A DNA stretch of 64,000 nucleotides from Chloracidobacterium validum (lineage in GTDB: Bacteria > Acidobacteriota > Blastocatellia > Chloracidobacteriales > Chloracidobacteriaceae): NCBI RefSeq assembly GCF_018304825.1, contig NZ_CP072648.1, positions 1,843,501 through 1,907,500 of the forward strand, written 5' to 3'. Shown here in pieces: positions 18,536 through 28,021 of this stretch (within the stretch, counting starts at the first letter, position 1; each line of letters starts with the position of its first letter). The position numbers and the translations under genes were made by a program. Below the pieces are notes generated by a model that saw nothing but the letters and a program-made list of their open reading frames with translations, did no database searches and was not told the origin of the DNA.

Positions 18536-20194
18536 CTAACGACGCGGCCCAGATTCACTAACCAACCACGCCCGCTGCGCGAGTTCAACTGCTTTGGGAA
18601 CGGACTCAATGGCGCGAAGGAGCTGCGGGTCAGCCGCTAACTGCACCCGAAAGCCGGCTTCCGTTCCATAGGCCGCCGTTGCCAAGTGCTGCCGGATTTG
18701 GTTCTTGATGAAATCCAGGTTCGAGGTCACGGCCGGTTCAAGCGCCGTGAACCGAGGATTGGTTTTGAGAAACTCACGAAAAGCGGCGATCACCTTGTCG
18801 GTGATCGGAAAATCGCCATCGCGGAGCTGCCGCCGATAATCCGTCCGCTCGATACGGTAATTGACCAAGCCTGGGACGAGACCGGCCGACAAGTGGCGCG
18901 CAAACTCAAACGTAGCATCTGAAAGCCGCCCCTGGGCGGCAGTGAAGGTTTGGGGCTTGACGATGACATCCGGGGTAATGCCGCCGCCGCCATACACTGT
19001 TCGCCCGGTATCCGTGGCTGCCGCTTCGCCGGTCGGCGGCGCGTCGGACGGCTGATGTGTGTAATAGGCATACAGCAACCCGCTCGTGTAAGAACGCTGG
19101 ATGCAGCGACCACTCGGCGTGTAGTACTTTGCCGTCGTGAGTGTCAGCCCCGAACCAAAGGGAAGCTCAAACACGCGCTGCACCAGGCCCTTGCCGAAAC
19201 TCGGTTCCCCAACAATCAGCGCCCGGTCGTGATCCTGAAGGGCCCCGGCAACGATCTCGGACGCCGAAGCCGAGTTGTGGTCAATGAGAACGACGATTGG
19301 CTTCTCAAACGGCGCGGTATTCTTGGCGCGATATTCGCGGGCTTCCTCTCCGTTGTAGCCCGCGCGCCCACGGACGGCGACAATTTTTTGGTCGCGCCGC
19401 AGGAACATGTCAGCCACGCTGACGGCCTGTGGCAACAGCCCACCAGGATTGCCCCGCAAATCGAGCACCAGGGACTGCATGCCCTGGGCGGCCAGCTCAT
19501 TCATGGCCCGCCGCAGTTCATCTTCCGTCGTCGTGTTGAAGCCCCCGGAAAGCGCAACGTAGCCAATCCCAGGCTGAACCATGAAGTAGGTTCGGATCGA
19601 AGGCAGCGGCACCGCATCCCGGACAATCGAAAACGTCAGCGGTTTGGGAACCCCCAGGCGCTCGACCGTGATGGAGACCGGTTCGCCGCGTTCGCCACGG
19701 ACTTTTTCGAGAACCTGGCGCGTCGTCCAGTCGGTTGCCGGCTCATCATTGACCTTGATGATGGCATCACCGGCGCGCAGTCCGGCGCGTGCGGCTGGGG
19801 TGTCTTCGATGGCTGCCAGGACGTACACCCGGTCGTGACGCCGCGCAATCGAAACGCCAATCCCATAGAAACGGCTGTGCTGCTCGGTGCGCATCTCCTG
19901 AAACTCTTTGCTGTCGAAAAAGTTCGAGTGCGGATCGAGAATTCGGAGCATGCCCTGGATGGCCGACTTCGTGAGCAGCTCAGGCGGGGTCTCAACGACG
20001 TAATTGGATACAACCACTTCCTGGGCTTCACGGATGACTTGTTCAAGCTCAACGCGCTGCTGCTGCTCCGGCTGCCCCAGCCGGCTGCCCCAGCCGGAGG
20101 CGCTCAAATGCATGGCGAGTCCACCTAAGCCGGCGGAGAGCACCACCACAAGCAACGTGAAGGGAGCGAAATAGCGATGCAGCATGGGTGTCAT
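18536..20194 (-). CDS. C-terminal processing protease (PDZ plus peptidase S41)
   Basis: 552 residues from ATG 20194 (an ATG nine bases inside is equally possible; the longer frame would overlap the upstream gene). A signal-anchor (residues about 5-28, FAPFTLLVVVLSAGLGGLAMHL) exports the protein. A PDZ domain follows (GIGVSIARRHDRV to about 190), then the S41 catalytic core with DLRGNPGGLL, Ser in NSASASE (about residue 306) and Lys in SFGKGLVQ (about 333), the Ser-Lys dyad of CtpA/Prc. These enzymes trim or degrade envelope proteins from the C-terminus. It lies 49 bases before gcdH and 40 bases after the HD-GYP gene. Confidence 0.92.
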   Translation of the reverse strand: MTPMLHRYFAPFTLLVVVLSAGLGGLAMHLSASGWGSRLGQPEQQQRVELEQVIREAQEVVVSNYVVETPPELLTKSAIQGMLRILDPHSNFFDSKEFQEMRTEQHSRFYGIGVSIARRHDRVYVLAAIEDTPAARAGLRAGDAIIKVNDEPATDWTTRQVLEKVRGERGEPVSITVERLGVPKPLTFSIVRDAVPLPSIRTYFMVQPGIGYVALSGGFNTTTEDELRRAMNELAAQGMQSLVLDLRGNPGGLLPQAVSVADMFLRRDQKIVAVRGRAGYNGEEAREYRAKNTAPFEKPIVVLIDHNSASASEIVAGALQDHDRALIVGEPSFGKGLVQRVFELPFGSGLTLTTAKYYTPSGRCIQRSYTSGLLYAYYTHQPSDAPPTGEAAATDTGRTVYGGGGITPDVIVKPQTFTAAQGRLSDATFEFARHLSAGLVPGLVNYRIERTDYRRQLRDGDFPITDKVIAAFREFLKTNPRFTALEPAVTSNLDFIKNQIRQHLATAAYGTEAGFRVQLAADPQLLRAIESVPKAVELAQRAWLVSESGPRR

Positions 20195-20234
20195 GACCAG
20201 TTCATACTGTGCGTCGAGGCGCAGCACAGGCAGA

Positions 20235-22223
20235 TTAGGCCTTGCCGGCCGCCAGGGCAACTTGGTAGCCCTGAATCACCTCGTCAAGTTTTCCGGCATT
20301 GAGTGCGCTTTCGAGTGCCGCAACGACGGCCGGATCGTAGCGCGTGCCGGCAAACGACCAAATCTTTTGCACGGCAACTTCGGTGGACATCGCCCGCTGG
20401 TAGGGACGATTGGTCGTCATGGCGTCGAAGGTGTCCGCCACGCTGATGATACGCGCCATGAGCGGGATTTGATCGCCTTTCAGACCAAGGGGATAACCGC
20501 GTCCATCCATGCACTCGTGGTGGTAGTACATGCCGGGCACATACTTCTTCATCTGGGGAATCTCGGCCATGATCTTTGCGCCTTTTTCCGGGTGGGTTTT
20601 CATGATGGTGTATTCATCCTCGGTCAAGGCAGCCGGCTTTTTCAGAATGCGGTCCTCGATGCCAATCTTGCCGACATCGTGAAGCAGGGCCGCTACGCGA
20701 ATATCTTCGATTTCTTCCCGACTTAGCCCCATGTGCTCGGCCATGAGCACGGAATACATTTTGACGCGCTCGGAGTGTCCACGGGTGTAGGGGTCTTTAC
20801 CATCAATGGCTTCAGCCAGCGCCTTGACCGTCCCCAGAAACAGTTCTCGGTTTTCATTCACGGCAAACCGCAGGTCATTGATGTAGCGCTGGATATGCTC
20901 GGCCATCGCGTTGAAGTCATCCGCTAGTTGGCCGATTTCCGAGTGGCTGCGCACCGTGATGCGGCGCGAAAAATCACCGTCGGCAATGGCGCGCGCGCCA
21001 CTGGCAACGGCAGCAATCGGCGAGGTGATCCAGTAGGCCAGCAGCAAGCCAACCAGGACCGCAAGCAGGGCAGTCACGAACGTGAGCGCCATTGCCTGCC
21101 AGATCATCTTGGTCACCGGTGAATACGCGGCCTCCTCGTTGATGACGGCAATGACACCGACCGGTAAGTCGGGCGCAATCATCGCCGTGGCGCAACTGCC
21201 CAGCATGGAGAGCTTCTGCTCACCCAGGCGGATTTCAAAAGGCTCGGCCAGGGGCGCAGAGATGTTGATGGCAATCGTGTCCTGCCACTTGGCGACAATT
21301 CCCCAGTCGCTGACATCGGTGGACGTGTACACCAGCGCCCGGTCAGGATGAGCCAAGATTCTTCCCTGCTGATCAACCAAAAACACGACGCGGCTGCCAT
21401 TGCGAAGCAATGCCGCGTGGTCAAGGTTGTCACTGGCCGAGGTGACATTCACCAGATTGAAAATTGGCTCGAGGCTGGTCACGGCAACCACGACTTCCGC
21501 GCGCTCTGGGGAAGCATCTGGCCGCTGGAGCGAATGTGCCAGGACGATGGCAAACTCATTGCTCGAGGGGATATAGCGGGGCGTGCTGACATAGGTTCGG
21601 TCAGGGCGGCGACTGACTGCCGTCAAGGCTTCACCAACCGTCTTGCTGACTTCTTCAGCCGCGATTTTCCGAGTGTCCCACTGGGCAACGAGCTCAGTTT
21701 CCGCAGTTTTCCCCTGCGGCACGATACCAAGCAAAATCAAGTTGGGGTCATCCTCGAGAAACTGTGCCAGATGCCGGTTCCGCGTGGTTTCATCCTGCTT
21801 GAGGAGTGTGTCAACCCCGCCGATGGACTCAAAGGTGCGCGCCATGCCACTAATCTGGTGGCGGTAGCCGCCAATGTAGGTGCGCAACTCATTGGCGACC
21901 AACACGACCGACCGAAGCTGCTCGGCCCGCTCATTGAGGCGCATGGACTCACGCCCAATCCCAATCAGCTTCCAACTCACGGCTGCAAGCGGCAGCATCA
22001 CCAAGGCGAGAATGACCGCCAGAAACGTGTAAAGAATTTTCGTTGACTTCTTACGCTTCACGGGGACACCTAACGACTCAAAGAAATCAATCGGCGGACT
22101 GGCAGGCGGAATCCGTGTTTTGTCGCCGACGGTCACGGGGTTGGCATGTGAGTATTCACGCCGCCTTCCTTTCACGCAAGCCAAGCTGACACGCACTTGA
22201 CCAACCGCCTCAAGCCGAACCAA
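20235..22223 (-). CDS. HD-GYP cyclic-di-GMP phosphodiesterase with extracytoplasmic sensor and HAMP domain
   Basis: Up to 662 residues. Membrane helix about 62-85, a long periplasmic sensor region of dCache type (about 90-350), second membrane helix (about 355-378), HAMP (about 380-430), and a C-terminal HD-GYP domain. The metal-site motif LLHDVGKIG is at about 510-518, HHE at about 566, and the defining GRGYPLGL at about 573-580, followed by ISVADTFDAMTTNRPY. HD-GYP enzymes hydrolyse cyclic di-GMP. The start is uncertain: TTG 22223 is the first possibility, no clear ribosome site is seen, and a GTG at 22061 just before the first membrane helix is a shorter option. It may antagonise GGDEF proteins such as the one at the left window edge. 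Confidence 0.92.
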   Translation of the reverse strand: MVRLEAVGQVRVSLACVKGRRREYSHANPVTVGDKTRIPPASPPIDFFESLGVPVKRKKSTKILYTFLAVILALVMLPLAAVSWKLIGIGRESMRLNERAEQLRSVVLVANELRTYIGGYRHQISGMARTFESIGGVDTLLKQDETTRNRHLAQFLEDDPNLILLGIVPQGKTAETELVAQWDTRKIAAEEVSKTVGEALTAVSRRPDRTYVSTPRYIPSSNEFAIVLAHSLQRPDASPERAEVVVAVTSLEPIFNLVNVTSASDNLDHAALLRNGSRVVFLVDQQGRILAHPDRALVYTSTDVSDWGIVAKWQDTIAINISAPLAEPFEIRLGEQKLSMLGSCATAMIAPDLPVGVIAVINEEAAYSPVTKMIWQAMALTFVTALLAVLVGLLLAYWITSPIAAVASGARAIADGDFSRRITVRSHSEIGQLADDFNAMAEHIQRYINDLRFAVNENRELFLGTVKALAEAIDGKDPYTRGHSERVKMYSVLMAEHMGLSREEIEDIRVAALLHDVGKIGIEDRILKKPAALTEDEYTIMKTHPEKGAKIMAEIPQMKKYVPGMYYHHECMDGRGYPLGLKGDQIPLMARIISVADTFDAMTTNRPYQRAMSTEVAVQKIWSFAGTRYDPAVVAALESALNAGKLDEVIQGYQVALAAGKA

Positions 22224-22393
22224 TGTGCCGGTGTCACCCAGCAGTCCATGAAAAAGGCGTTGTCCGCCTCCGCTCGCGCATGGTAGTGTGAACTACTTTC
22301 TCGGAACAAATCTTCTCCCATTGGTAACAAGCGGTTTATCAAGAGCTTTCTTGAAAAGGTTCGAAGGCGGCTTCGGACGGCGGTGGAGTGTCC

Positions 22394-23794
22394 ATGATTG
22401 CATTTGGTACATCGGGTTGGCGGGCGATCCTCGCGGATGATTTTACCTTTGCCAACGTTCGACTCGTGACCAACGCCATTGCCGACGAGCTGCAAAGCAC
22501 CGGCTCTGGGGGGCTGGTTCTGGTTGGATACGATCCACGCTTCATGGCGGAAAAATTTGTCTCGCTTTGCGCCGAGGAGCTTGCCCTGCGCGGCTTTGAC
22601 GTGCTGATGACTGCGCGCGACACGCCAACGCCGACCCTCTCGGTGGCCATTCGTGACCGTGGTGCGCGTGGTGGCATCAACTTCACGGCCAGTCATAACC
22701 CCCCGGAGTATGGGGGCATGAAATTCTCAACCGCCAACGGCGCTCCGGCGTTGCCGGAAGTCACCCAGCGGGTTGAAACCTTCATTCGGCGGCGCGTGGC
22801 TGACAGCACGCTGGCGATTCCGGTCATGCCCCGCGGGAACATCGAAACCGTTGACCTACGCGAGATGTACCTGGCCGTTCTTGCCGAAAAAGTGGACGGG
22901 GATGCGCTTCACCACCGGCCGCTGCGGATTGCCTATGACGCCTTGTGGGGAACCGGCCGGGGCTACCTCGACACGTTTTTGCAAGCCCTTGGCTGTGAAG
23001 TGACCGCGCTGCATAACTGGCGAGACCCGTACTTTGGCGGACGCAGCCCAGAGCCATCGGAGGCAAACCTGGCGGAGTTGAAGGAAGTGGTTCTCCGCGA
23101 CGGCTATGACCTGGGACTCGCCACCGACGGCGACGGCGACCGCTTTGGCATCGTGGATCGGGACGGCAGCTTCATCCCACCCAATGCGATTCTCGCGCTC
23201 CTGGTTGACTACCTGCACGAGTCGCGTGGCTGGCGCGAAGGTGTCGGGCGGAGTGTGGCCACGTCCCACTGGTTGGATCGGGTGGCCGCTCTTCACGGCA
23301 TTCCGGTTTACGAAACGCCGGTTGGCTTCAAGTATCTTGGCGAACTGATTTTAGAAGAAAAAATCTTTCTCGGCGGTGAAGAAAGCGCCGGATTGTCCAT
23401 CAAGGGACACATCCCGGAAAAGGATGGGCTACTGGCTTGCGCGCTGGTGGCTGAAATGGTGGCGCGCCGGGGGCAATCGGTCGGCGAGATGCTGGCGGCG
23501 CTGTCACGCGCGGCCGGGCAGGTGGTGAATCGGCGGGTTGGGGTCCGCCTGTCTCCAGAGGGACAAGCCAAACTGCGGCAGACATTAGAGGAAACACCAC
23601 CGGAAGCTTTCGGTGGTAAACATGTGAAACGCATTGATCGAACCGATGGGGTGAAGTTTTTCTTGGAAGATGAAGCATGGGTGTTGATCCGCCTGTCAGG
23701 CACGGAGCCGTTGGCCCGTTGTTATGCCGAGGCGCGCACAGAGGCGGAAGTGGAGGTGCTCCTTGAGTCAGGCACGAGTTTCATTCATCAGTGA
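22394..23794 (+). CDS. Alpha-D-phosphohexomutase (phosphoglucomutase/phosphomannomutase family)
   Basis: 466 residues from ATG 22394 with GGAG at 22385-22388. All four family signatures are present: N-terminal GTSGWRA, the phosphoserine loop TASHNPPEYGG (about residue 100), the Mg loop DGDGDRFG (about 245), the sugar loop GGEESAGLSIKGH (about 335) and the phosphate loop RLSGTEPL (about 435). The enzyme interconverts hexose 1- and 6-phosphates through a bisphosphate intermediate. EESAG in the sugar loop is compatible with glucose or mannose, so PGM and PMM cannot be separated. It supplies precursors for glycogen or envelope glycans. Its last 32 bases overlap the FtsB-like gene. Confidence 0.92.
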   Translation: MIAFGTSGWRAILADDFTFANVRLVTNAIADELQSTGSGGLVLVGYDPRFMAEKFVSLCAEELALRGFDVLMTARDTPTPTLSVAIRDRGARGGINFTASHNPPEYGGMKFSTANGAPALPEVTQRVETFIRRRVADSTLAIPVMPRGNIETVDLREMYLAVLAEKVDGDALHHRPLRIAYDALWGTGRGYLDTFLQALGCEVTALHNWRDPYFGGRSPEPSEANLAELKEVVLRDGYDLGLATDGDGDRFGIVDRDGSFIPPNAILALLVDYLHESRGWREGVGRSVATSHWLDRVAALHGIPVYETPVGFKYLGELILEEKIFLGGEESAGLSIKGHIPEKDGLLACALVAEMVARRGQSVGEMLAALSRAAGQVVNRRVGVRLSPEGQAKLRQTLEETPPEAFGGKHVKRIDRTDGVKFFLEDEAWVLIRLSGTEPLARCYAEARTEAEVEVLLESGTSFIHQ

Positions 23795-24191
23795 CTACCA
23801 ACTACGCAACGAACAAGTTCTAGCTCTGCCCAAGCCGCGGTCGCTGGCATTTGGCATTCCCTTTCACGCGATTGTGGCGATGGTCATCATCGGCCTGACG
23901 GGCGTGTGCATTACGGTCACGCTCCGCACCCAAGCTGAACTTCACGCCGCCGCCGCCGAACACACCCGCTTACGAGCCAGCATCGAAAAGCAAGCCGCCG
24001 AAAACCAGCAACTCCAGTTCGAGCTGAACCAACTTGACCGCGATCCGCGCGCCATCGAGCGGTCGGCGCGTGAAATGGGATGGGTCAAGTCCAACGAAGT
24101 GGTCATCATTCTGGGCGAACCAGTCCCCGTGCGGACGCCTACCTTGCGCAGCGACAACGAGACAATCAAAGCACAGGCCGGTAGGCGCTAG
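23763..24191 (+). CDS. FtsB/DivIC-like septum formation initiator
   Basis: 142 residues. The start is TTG 23763, supported by GGAGGT at 23752-23757 five bases upstream and by the absence of an in-frame ATG before the membrane helix. One membrane helix (about 29-50, IVAMVIIGLTGVCITV) is followed by a coiled coil (about 52-90) and the domain tail IERSAREMGWVKSNEVVIIL, the standard end of the FtsB/DivIC domain. These bitopic proteins join FtsL and FtsQ in the divisome. The gene begins inside the 3' end of the mutase gene, so translation is probably coupled. The last 20 residues are polar and probably disordered. Confidence 0.8.
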   Translation: MSQARVSFISDYQLRNEQVLALPKPRSLAFGIPFHAIVAMVIIGLTGVCITVTLRTQAELHAAAAEHTRLRASIEKQAAENQQLQFELNQLDRDPRAIERSAREMGWVKSNEVVIILGEPVPVRTPTLRSDNETIKAQAGRR

Positions 24192-24274
24192 CGGTTTGGT
24201 GGAACAGTCTGTCTTGACCGGTCGGGACGTAGTTGTGGACGGCATCGGTCCTGACCCCTCCCCGTTTCAAGCGC

Positions 24275-25642
24275 CTAGGACTGCGCTGAATCGCCTTTTG
24301 CTTCCGGGGCAAGCAGCCCAAAACCATAGAGTAGCCCGGCAACGATGAGCGCCACCGGCATAAGCAGGAGCGCCACGGACAAGGTCTGTGTCGTTGGCGA
24401 TAACCCACACCAGGCAGCAACCGATGAAACGACCGCCGGTGGCGGCTGCCCGGCAGTTGCCAACCCGCGCAGGTACGTGGAAATCCATCCGACCAGCGCC
24501 AGCGAAATACCATCGCCAAAGACGTGAATGGCCACGACGAGAAAGCCGGTCGCGGTCGTCCGCAAGTTGGGGGCAACCAAACTGACCACCAGCGTATTGG
24601 CCGGCCCATTGCCAATGTAAACCAGAAAGAGCGTGATGAACGTGCACGCCTGATACACCCACGGCGTCGTTGAAACCAAGGCCACGAACATCGGGATACA
24701 AGCCAAACCACCGCTTACCGCGCACAGCAGGAAGTAGCCACGCACACCACGGAGCCGCTGATTGAGCGCATCGCCCAGAAACCCTCCGATCAGGCTGCCA
24801 AATGTTCCCCCAACCACGGCGCAGATACCGAGCACCAGGTTGGCCTCTTTCTCACTGAGGCCCTTGTCAGTTTTCATCCACTCCGGCGCCCAAAAGACCA
24901 GGGCCCCCAGCGCGAAGGTCACGGCGGCATAACCCAGGCAGGTGAAGACATAACCACGGTTGTTCAGCAGCCGCCAGTACCCTTCCATCCAACCGATGGA
25001 TTCCAATGCCGCCGCCTGTTCCGTGGGTTCGTCCATCACGCCGCGCTGTGGCTCGCGGATAAACGCCATGGCCGTTGCGGCCAACAGACCCGGCAACCCA
25101 ACGATCAGGAGCGTATGCCGCCAGCCAAAAGCATCCGGCGCGCCGAGGTAGCCTCCCAAAATGAAGCCGGCCGCCGCGCCAATCGGAATTGTGGACTGGA
25201 AGATGCTCATCACCAGTCCACGCCGCGCCTTGGGGAAATAGTCCGCCAGCAGGCTGGGCGCAATCGTGGCATAGTTTGCCTCGCCAACCCCAACCGCGGC
25301 CCGCGCCACGAGCAACTGCATCAGGCTACGCGCCAAACCGGCGGCGGCGGTCGCCAGGCTCCAGATGAAAATCCCAATGGCAATCAGCCGGCCGCGGTGA
25401 TACCGGTCGCCAAAGTATCCGAAGAGTGGCGAACACAGCGTATAGACCCAGGTGAAGGCACTTCCCACCAAACCCAGTTGGGCGTCGGTGTAGCCAGTCT
25501 CAGCCTTGATGTATGGAACCAGCGCCGAGAAGATATACCGGTCAACGTAGTTGAGTAAGTTGAGCAGCGTCAGCGTTGCCAACACAAAATAGGCATAGGC
25601 CGTCGCCTGACTTGCCGGCGAGGTCGGAGCGGCAGCGCGCAT
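24275..25642 (-). CDS. Major facilitator superfamily transporter, Spinster-like
   Basis: 455 residues from ATG 25642; a TTG three codons earlier is possible. Twelve membrane helices can be traced. Diagnostic features are NLLNYVDRYIFSALVPYIKAE in helix 1 and the loop after it, GYFGDRYHRGRLIAIG (motif A) between helices 2 and 3, and VGVGEANYATIAPSLLADYF with SIFQSTIPIGAAAGFILGG in helices 4-5. These are typical of the Spinster-like MFS group, some of which move lipids or lysophospholipids and many of which are uncharacterised. The substrate cannot be read from sequence. It is downstream of the CrtO-like gene on the same strand, 148 bases away. Confidence 0.88.
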   Translation of the reverse strand: MRAAAPTSPASQATAYAYFVLATLTLLNLLNYVDRYIFSALVPYIKAETGYTDAQLGLVGSAFTWVYTLCSPLFGYFGDRYHRGRLIAIGIFIWSLATAAAGLARSLMQLLVARAAVGVGEANYATIAPSLLADYFPKARRGLVMSIFQSTIPIGAAAGFILGGYLGAPDAFGWRHTLLIVGLPGLLAATAMAFIREPQRGVMDEPTEQAAALESIGWMEGYWRLLNNRGYVFTCLGYAAVTFALGALVFWAPEWMKTDKGLSEKEANLVLGICAVVGGTFGSLIGGFLGDALNQRLRGVRGYFLLCAVSGGLACIPMFVALVSTTPWVYQACTFITLFLVYIGNGPANTLVVSLVAPNLRTTATGFLVVAIHVFGDGISLALVGWISTYLRGLATAGQPPPAVVSSVAAWCGLSPTTQTLSVALLLMPVALIVAGLLYGFGLLAPEAKGDSAQS

Positions 25643-25790
25643 AGGCGGCAAAACACCCTTGATGTAGTCAGTGCATGCGCCCTAGATACTAGAGGACGCC
25701 AGCCGGGTTGGCTAGCGAACAGGCGCGGGCAAGCCGTTTGGGGTTTGCCGCACAAATCGCAAGGACGACTGACCTGGAGCCTGGCGCGCC

Positions 25791-27377
25791 CTAGGCCGAC
25801 CGATCAGCCAAGACGACCCGCGCCGTGTTGTAGCCGCTCGCGCCAAAGACGCCGCCGCCCGGATGTGTACTCGCGCCCGTCAAGTAAAGCCCCGGAATCG
25901 GCGTTTTGTACGACGCCAGTTCCGGCAGCGGACGAAAGAAAAACATCTGATCCAGCGACATTTCAACGTGCATGACGTTGCCGCGCAGCAGCCCTAGCTT
26001 GCGCTCGATTTCCACCGGCGTCTGGATGTAGCGCCCGATGATTTTTCCACGCATGTTGGGCGCGTAGCGGCAAACCACATCGTAGATTTTATCGGCCTCC
26101 CGTTCGGCAATGGCATCCCAGTTTTCACCGTTTGAAAGCTCGTAGGGGTGATACTGCGCCCACGTAAAAAGCGTGTGCTTGCCAGGCGGCGCGAGCGTCG
26201 GGTCAATGGCGGAAAAGGTCATGGCGACGACGCTTGGATGCGCCGGGGGCCGCCCGAGTGAGAAGTCCCGGAAGCTGCTGGCCAGGTACTCGGCCGACGG
26301 GCACAGCAGTTGCAGCGCGCTATGACAGGGCGCGATGCCGTGCGCATCCGCCGTTACCCCTTCATACTGCGGCAGTTCCTCGACCGCATGCCGGACAATC
26401 ATGCCAAATCCATTGCCAACCCGAATGTTGGCCACGCGCTGCTTGAGGTCGCCGGGACAATCCTCGAGCAACTTGAGAAAGGTGGTTTGCACGTGACAGG
26501 CGCTGACGACGCGCCGCGCCTGAACCACCTCGCCGTTCGTCAGCTTGATGCTGAAGGTGCCGTTGGCGAGGCGGGCAATGGCGGAGACTTCGGCCTCGAC
26601 CTGGAGTTCCCCGCCATGCGCCACGAAGCATTTGGCCAGGGCCTGGGTCAGCGCGCCCGAACCACCCTTGGCGCGCTTCGCGCCGGTCTGATGAATCATG
26701 GCATTCCAGCCAAACATATCTCCGCTGGCGACTTCATTCGGCGCTGGGCCCGACTGCGCCGCCAGCCAGAGCATAGCCGCCCGCAGGTGCTCGTTTTGGA
26801 AAGTTTCACGAATGACCTGCCCATAGGGGGCCATGAGCTGGCGCGCGGTTTCGAGCGAACCCCAGGCCCGCCGCGACCGAAAACTGGTCACGCTGCGCTT
26901 GAGCGCCGTCCAGAGAATTTTTTGTGGATCGGGAGCATCGAGAAAGACCTCGAAAATCGCTTCGTTGAGTTCGCCCCAGTGAGCGACGAACTTGCGGTAC
27001 TGCTCGGCGTCGGCGGGCGAAACGCGGGCAATGCTGGCACAGGTGGCTTCGATATCCCGGTGAAATGAGATCGTGTGTGGGGTTCCCAAAACCGGGTAAA
27101 ACGCCCAGGGGTCCATCTCGATATATTCTAGCCCGTACTTGGCCAGCTCGAGTTCGGCAATCACCGGCGTCCCGTGAATCATGATGTGCGCCGATGAGCC
27201 GATATCGAACTTGTAACCCGGAATGATTTCTTCCGTGCAGACCGCCCCGCCAACCACCGGACGACGTTCCAGCACCACAACCGAACGTCCGGCTTTTGCT
27301 AGGTAGGCGGCGCAGATGAGTCCGTTGTGTCCGCCGCCTACCACGGCGACATCATAACAAGTCGCTACCTCTGACAT
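25791..27377 (-). CDS. CrtO-like carotenoid ketolase / phytoene-desaturase-family FAD oxidoreductase
   Basis: 528 residues from ATG 27377. N-terminal dinucleotide site VVGGGHNGLICAAYLAKAG (about 12-30) and GGAVCTEEIIPGYKFD; the C-terminal FAD-contact block reads MSLDQMFFFRPLPELASY, then LYLTGASTHPGGGVFGASG. This C-terminus and the overall length match cyanobacterial CrtO beta-carotene ketolases (about 540 residues), which add 4-keto groups to make echinenone and canthaxanthin. The N-terminal EEIIPGYKF part also resembles the PYROXD2 oxidoreductase group, so substrate assignment is open. Proximity to bchN/bchB (1.5 kb) makes a pigment role plausible. No other crt gene is adjacent. Confidence 0.65.
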   Translation of the reverse strand: MSEVATCYDVAVVGGGHNGLICAAYLAKAGRSVVVLERRPVVGGAVCTEEIIPGYKFDIGSSAHIMIHGTPVIAELELAKYGLEYIEMDPWAFYPVLGTPHTISFHRDIEATCASIARVSPADAEQYRKFVAHWGELNEAIFEVFLDAPDPQKILWTALKRSVTSFRSRRAWGSLETARQLMAPYGQVIRETFQNEHLRAAMLWLAAQSGPAPNEVASGDMFGWNAMIHQTGAKRAKGGSGALTQALAKCFVAHGGELQVEAEVSAIARLANGTFSIKLTNGEVVQARRVVSACHVQTTFLKLLEDCPGDLKQRVANIRVGNGFGMIVRHAVEELPQYEGVTADAHGIAPCHSALQLLCPSAEYLASSFRDFSLGRPPAHPSVVAMTFSAIDPTLAPPGKHTLFTWAQYHPYELSNGENWDAIAEREADKIYDVVCRYAPNMRGKIIGRYIQTPVEIERKLGLLRGNVMHVEMSLDQMFFFRPLPELASYKTPIPGLYLTGASTHPGGGVFGASGYNTARVVLADRSA

Positions 27378-27528
27378 AGTTTGAACCAGGCCGCGGCGCA
27401 TCCGGGGTCGCGCGGCAAATACTCCACAGTGAGATAGAGCCAAAAAAGCGGTGAGGGGTGAGAGGGGCGCATCACCGGCGGAGCATCCAGACCCGGCCGC
27501 AAGTCTCGCCCGCCGAAAGTGCCTCTGG

Positions 27529-27984
27529 TCATCGGCTGTGAGCGAGGTCGGCCGGGACGGCCAACTGCGCGGCAATCGCGTCGGTGATGATTTGAAAACT
27601 CGCCGGCGTCGCCGTTCCATTCACGGCCTGCACCATCGCGCCATCGGGTGCGATAACGACAATCCGACACTGTCCGAAGGTCAGTCCGTACGCTTCTGAA
27701 ACCACGCCATCCCAGTCAATCAACACTTCTTTTGGGGAAAGCTTTTCAATGCTTGTTCGCACCAGCTCCCGAAACAGTTCCGGTACGCCCCGAAAAGCCG
27801 CAATGCCGACAATGTCAATCTGATCTCGAAACTTCAGATACAACGGCTCAATCCAGCTTGCCAACTGAAACGCGCTCACCATATCGCCAAAGCATAAAAC
27901 TGTCACCAAGTCACGCGGGAAAGCATAGACATGGGTCACACCATGGTGATCGTCGAGCGAAAATGCTTGCGCCTGAGTGGACAT
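27529..27984 (-). CDS. Thioredoxin-fold (AhpC/TlpA-like) protein lacking the redox CxxC
   Basis: 151 residues from ATG 27984, with GAGGAA nine bases upstream on the minus strand. The strand/helix pattern is that of AhpC/TlpA-like thioredoxin folds: VTVLCFGDM at the usual active-site position, then WIEPLYLKFRDQIDIVGIA, a central VLIDWDGVVSEAYGL and a C-terminal CRIVVIAPDGAMVQAVNG. The position of the catalytic CxxC or peroxidatic Cys is occupied by FGDMVSAF; only two scattered cysteines remain, so ordinary thiol chemistry is unlikely. It is read in the same direction as the CrtO-like gene, 151 bases upstream of it. Function unknown. Confidence 0.65.
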   Translation of the reverse strand: MSTQAQAFSLDDHHGVTHVYAFPRDLVTVLCFGDMVSAFQLASWIEPLYLKFRDQIDIVGIAAFRGVPELFRELVRTSIEKLSPKEVLIDWDGVVSEAYGLTFGQCRIVVIAPDGAMVQAVNGTATPASFQIITDAIAAQLAVPADLAHSR

Positions 27985-28021
27985 CAAAAGGAAGTTCCTC
28001 AGCTAAAAGATACAGGGGGTT

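Noticed and set aside
18950-20128. A 392-codon plus-strand open frame opposite the S41 protease gene.
   Set aside because: The minus strand encodes a full protease with signal-anchor, PDZ and catalytic dyad; the plus-strand product is Arg/Gly-rich and matches nothing.
27378-27620. N-terminal extension of the CrtO-like gene.
   Set aside because: The extra 81 residues are low-complexity and overlap the end of the upstream gene; the FAD-binding start is at ATG 27377.
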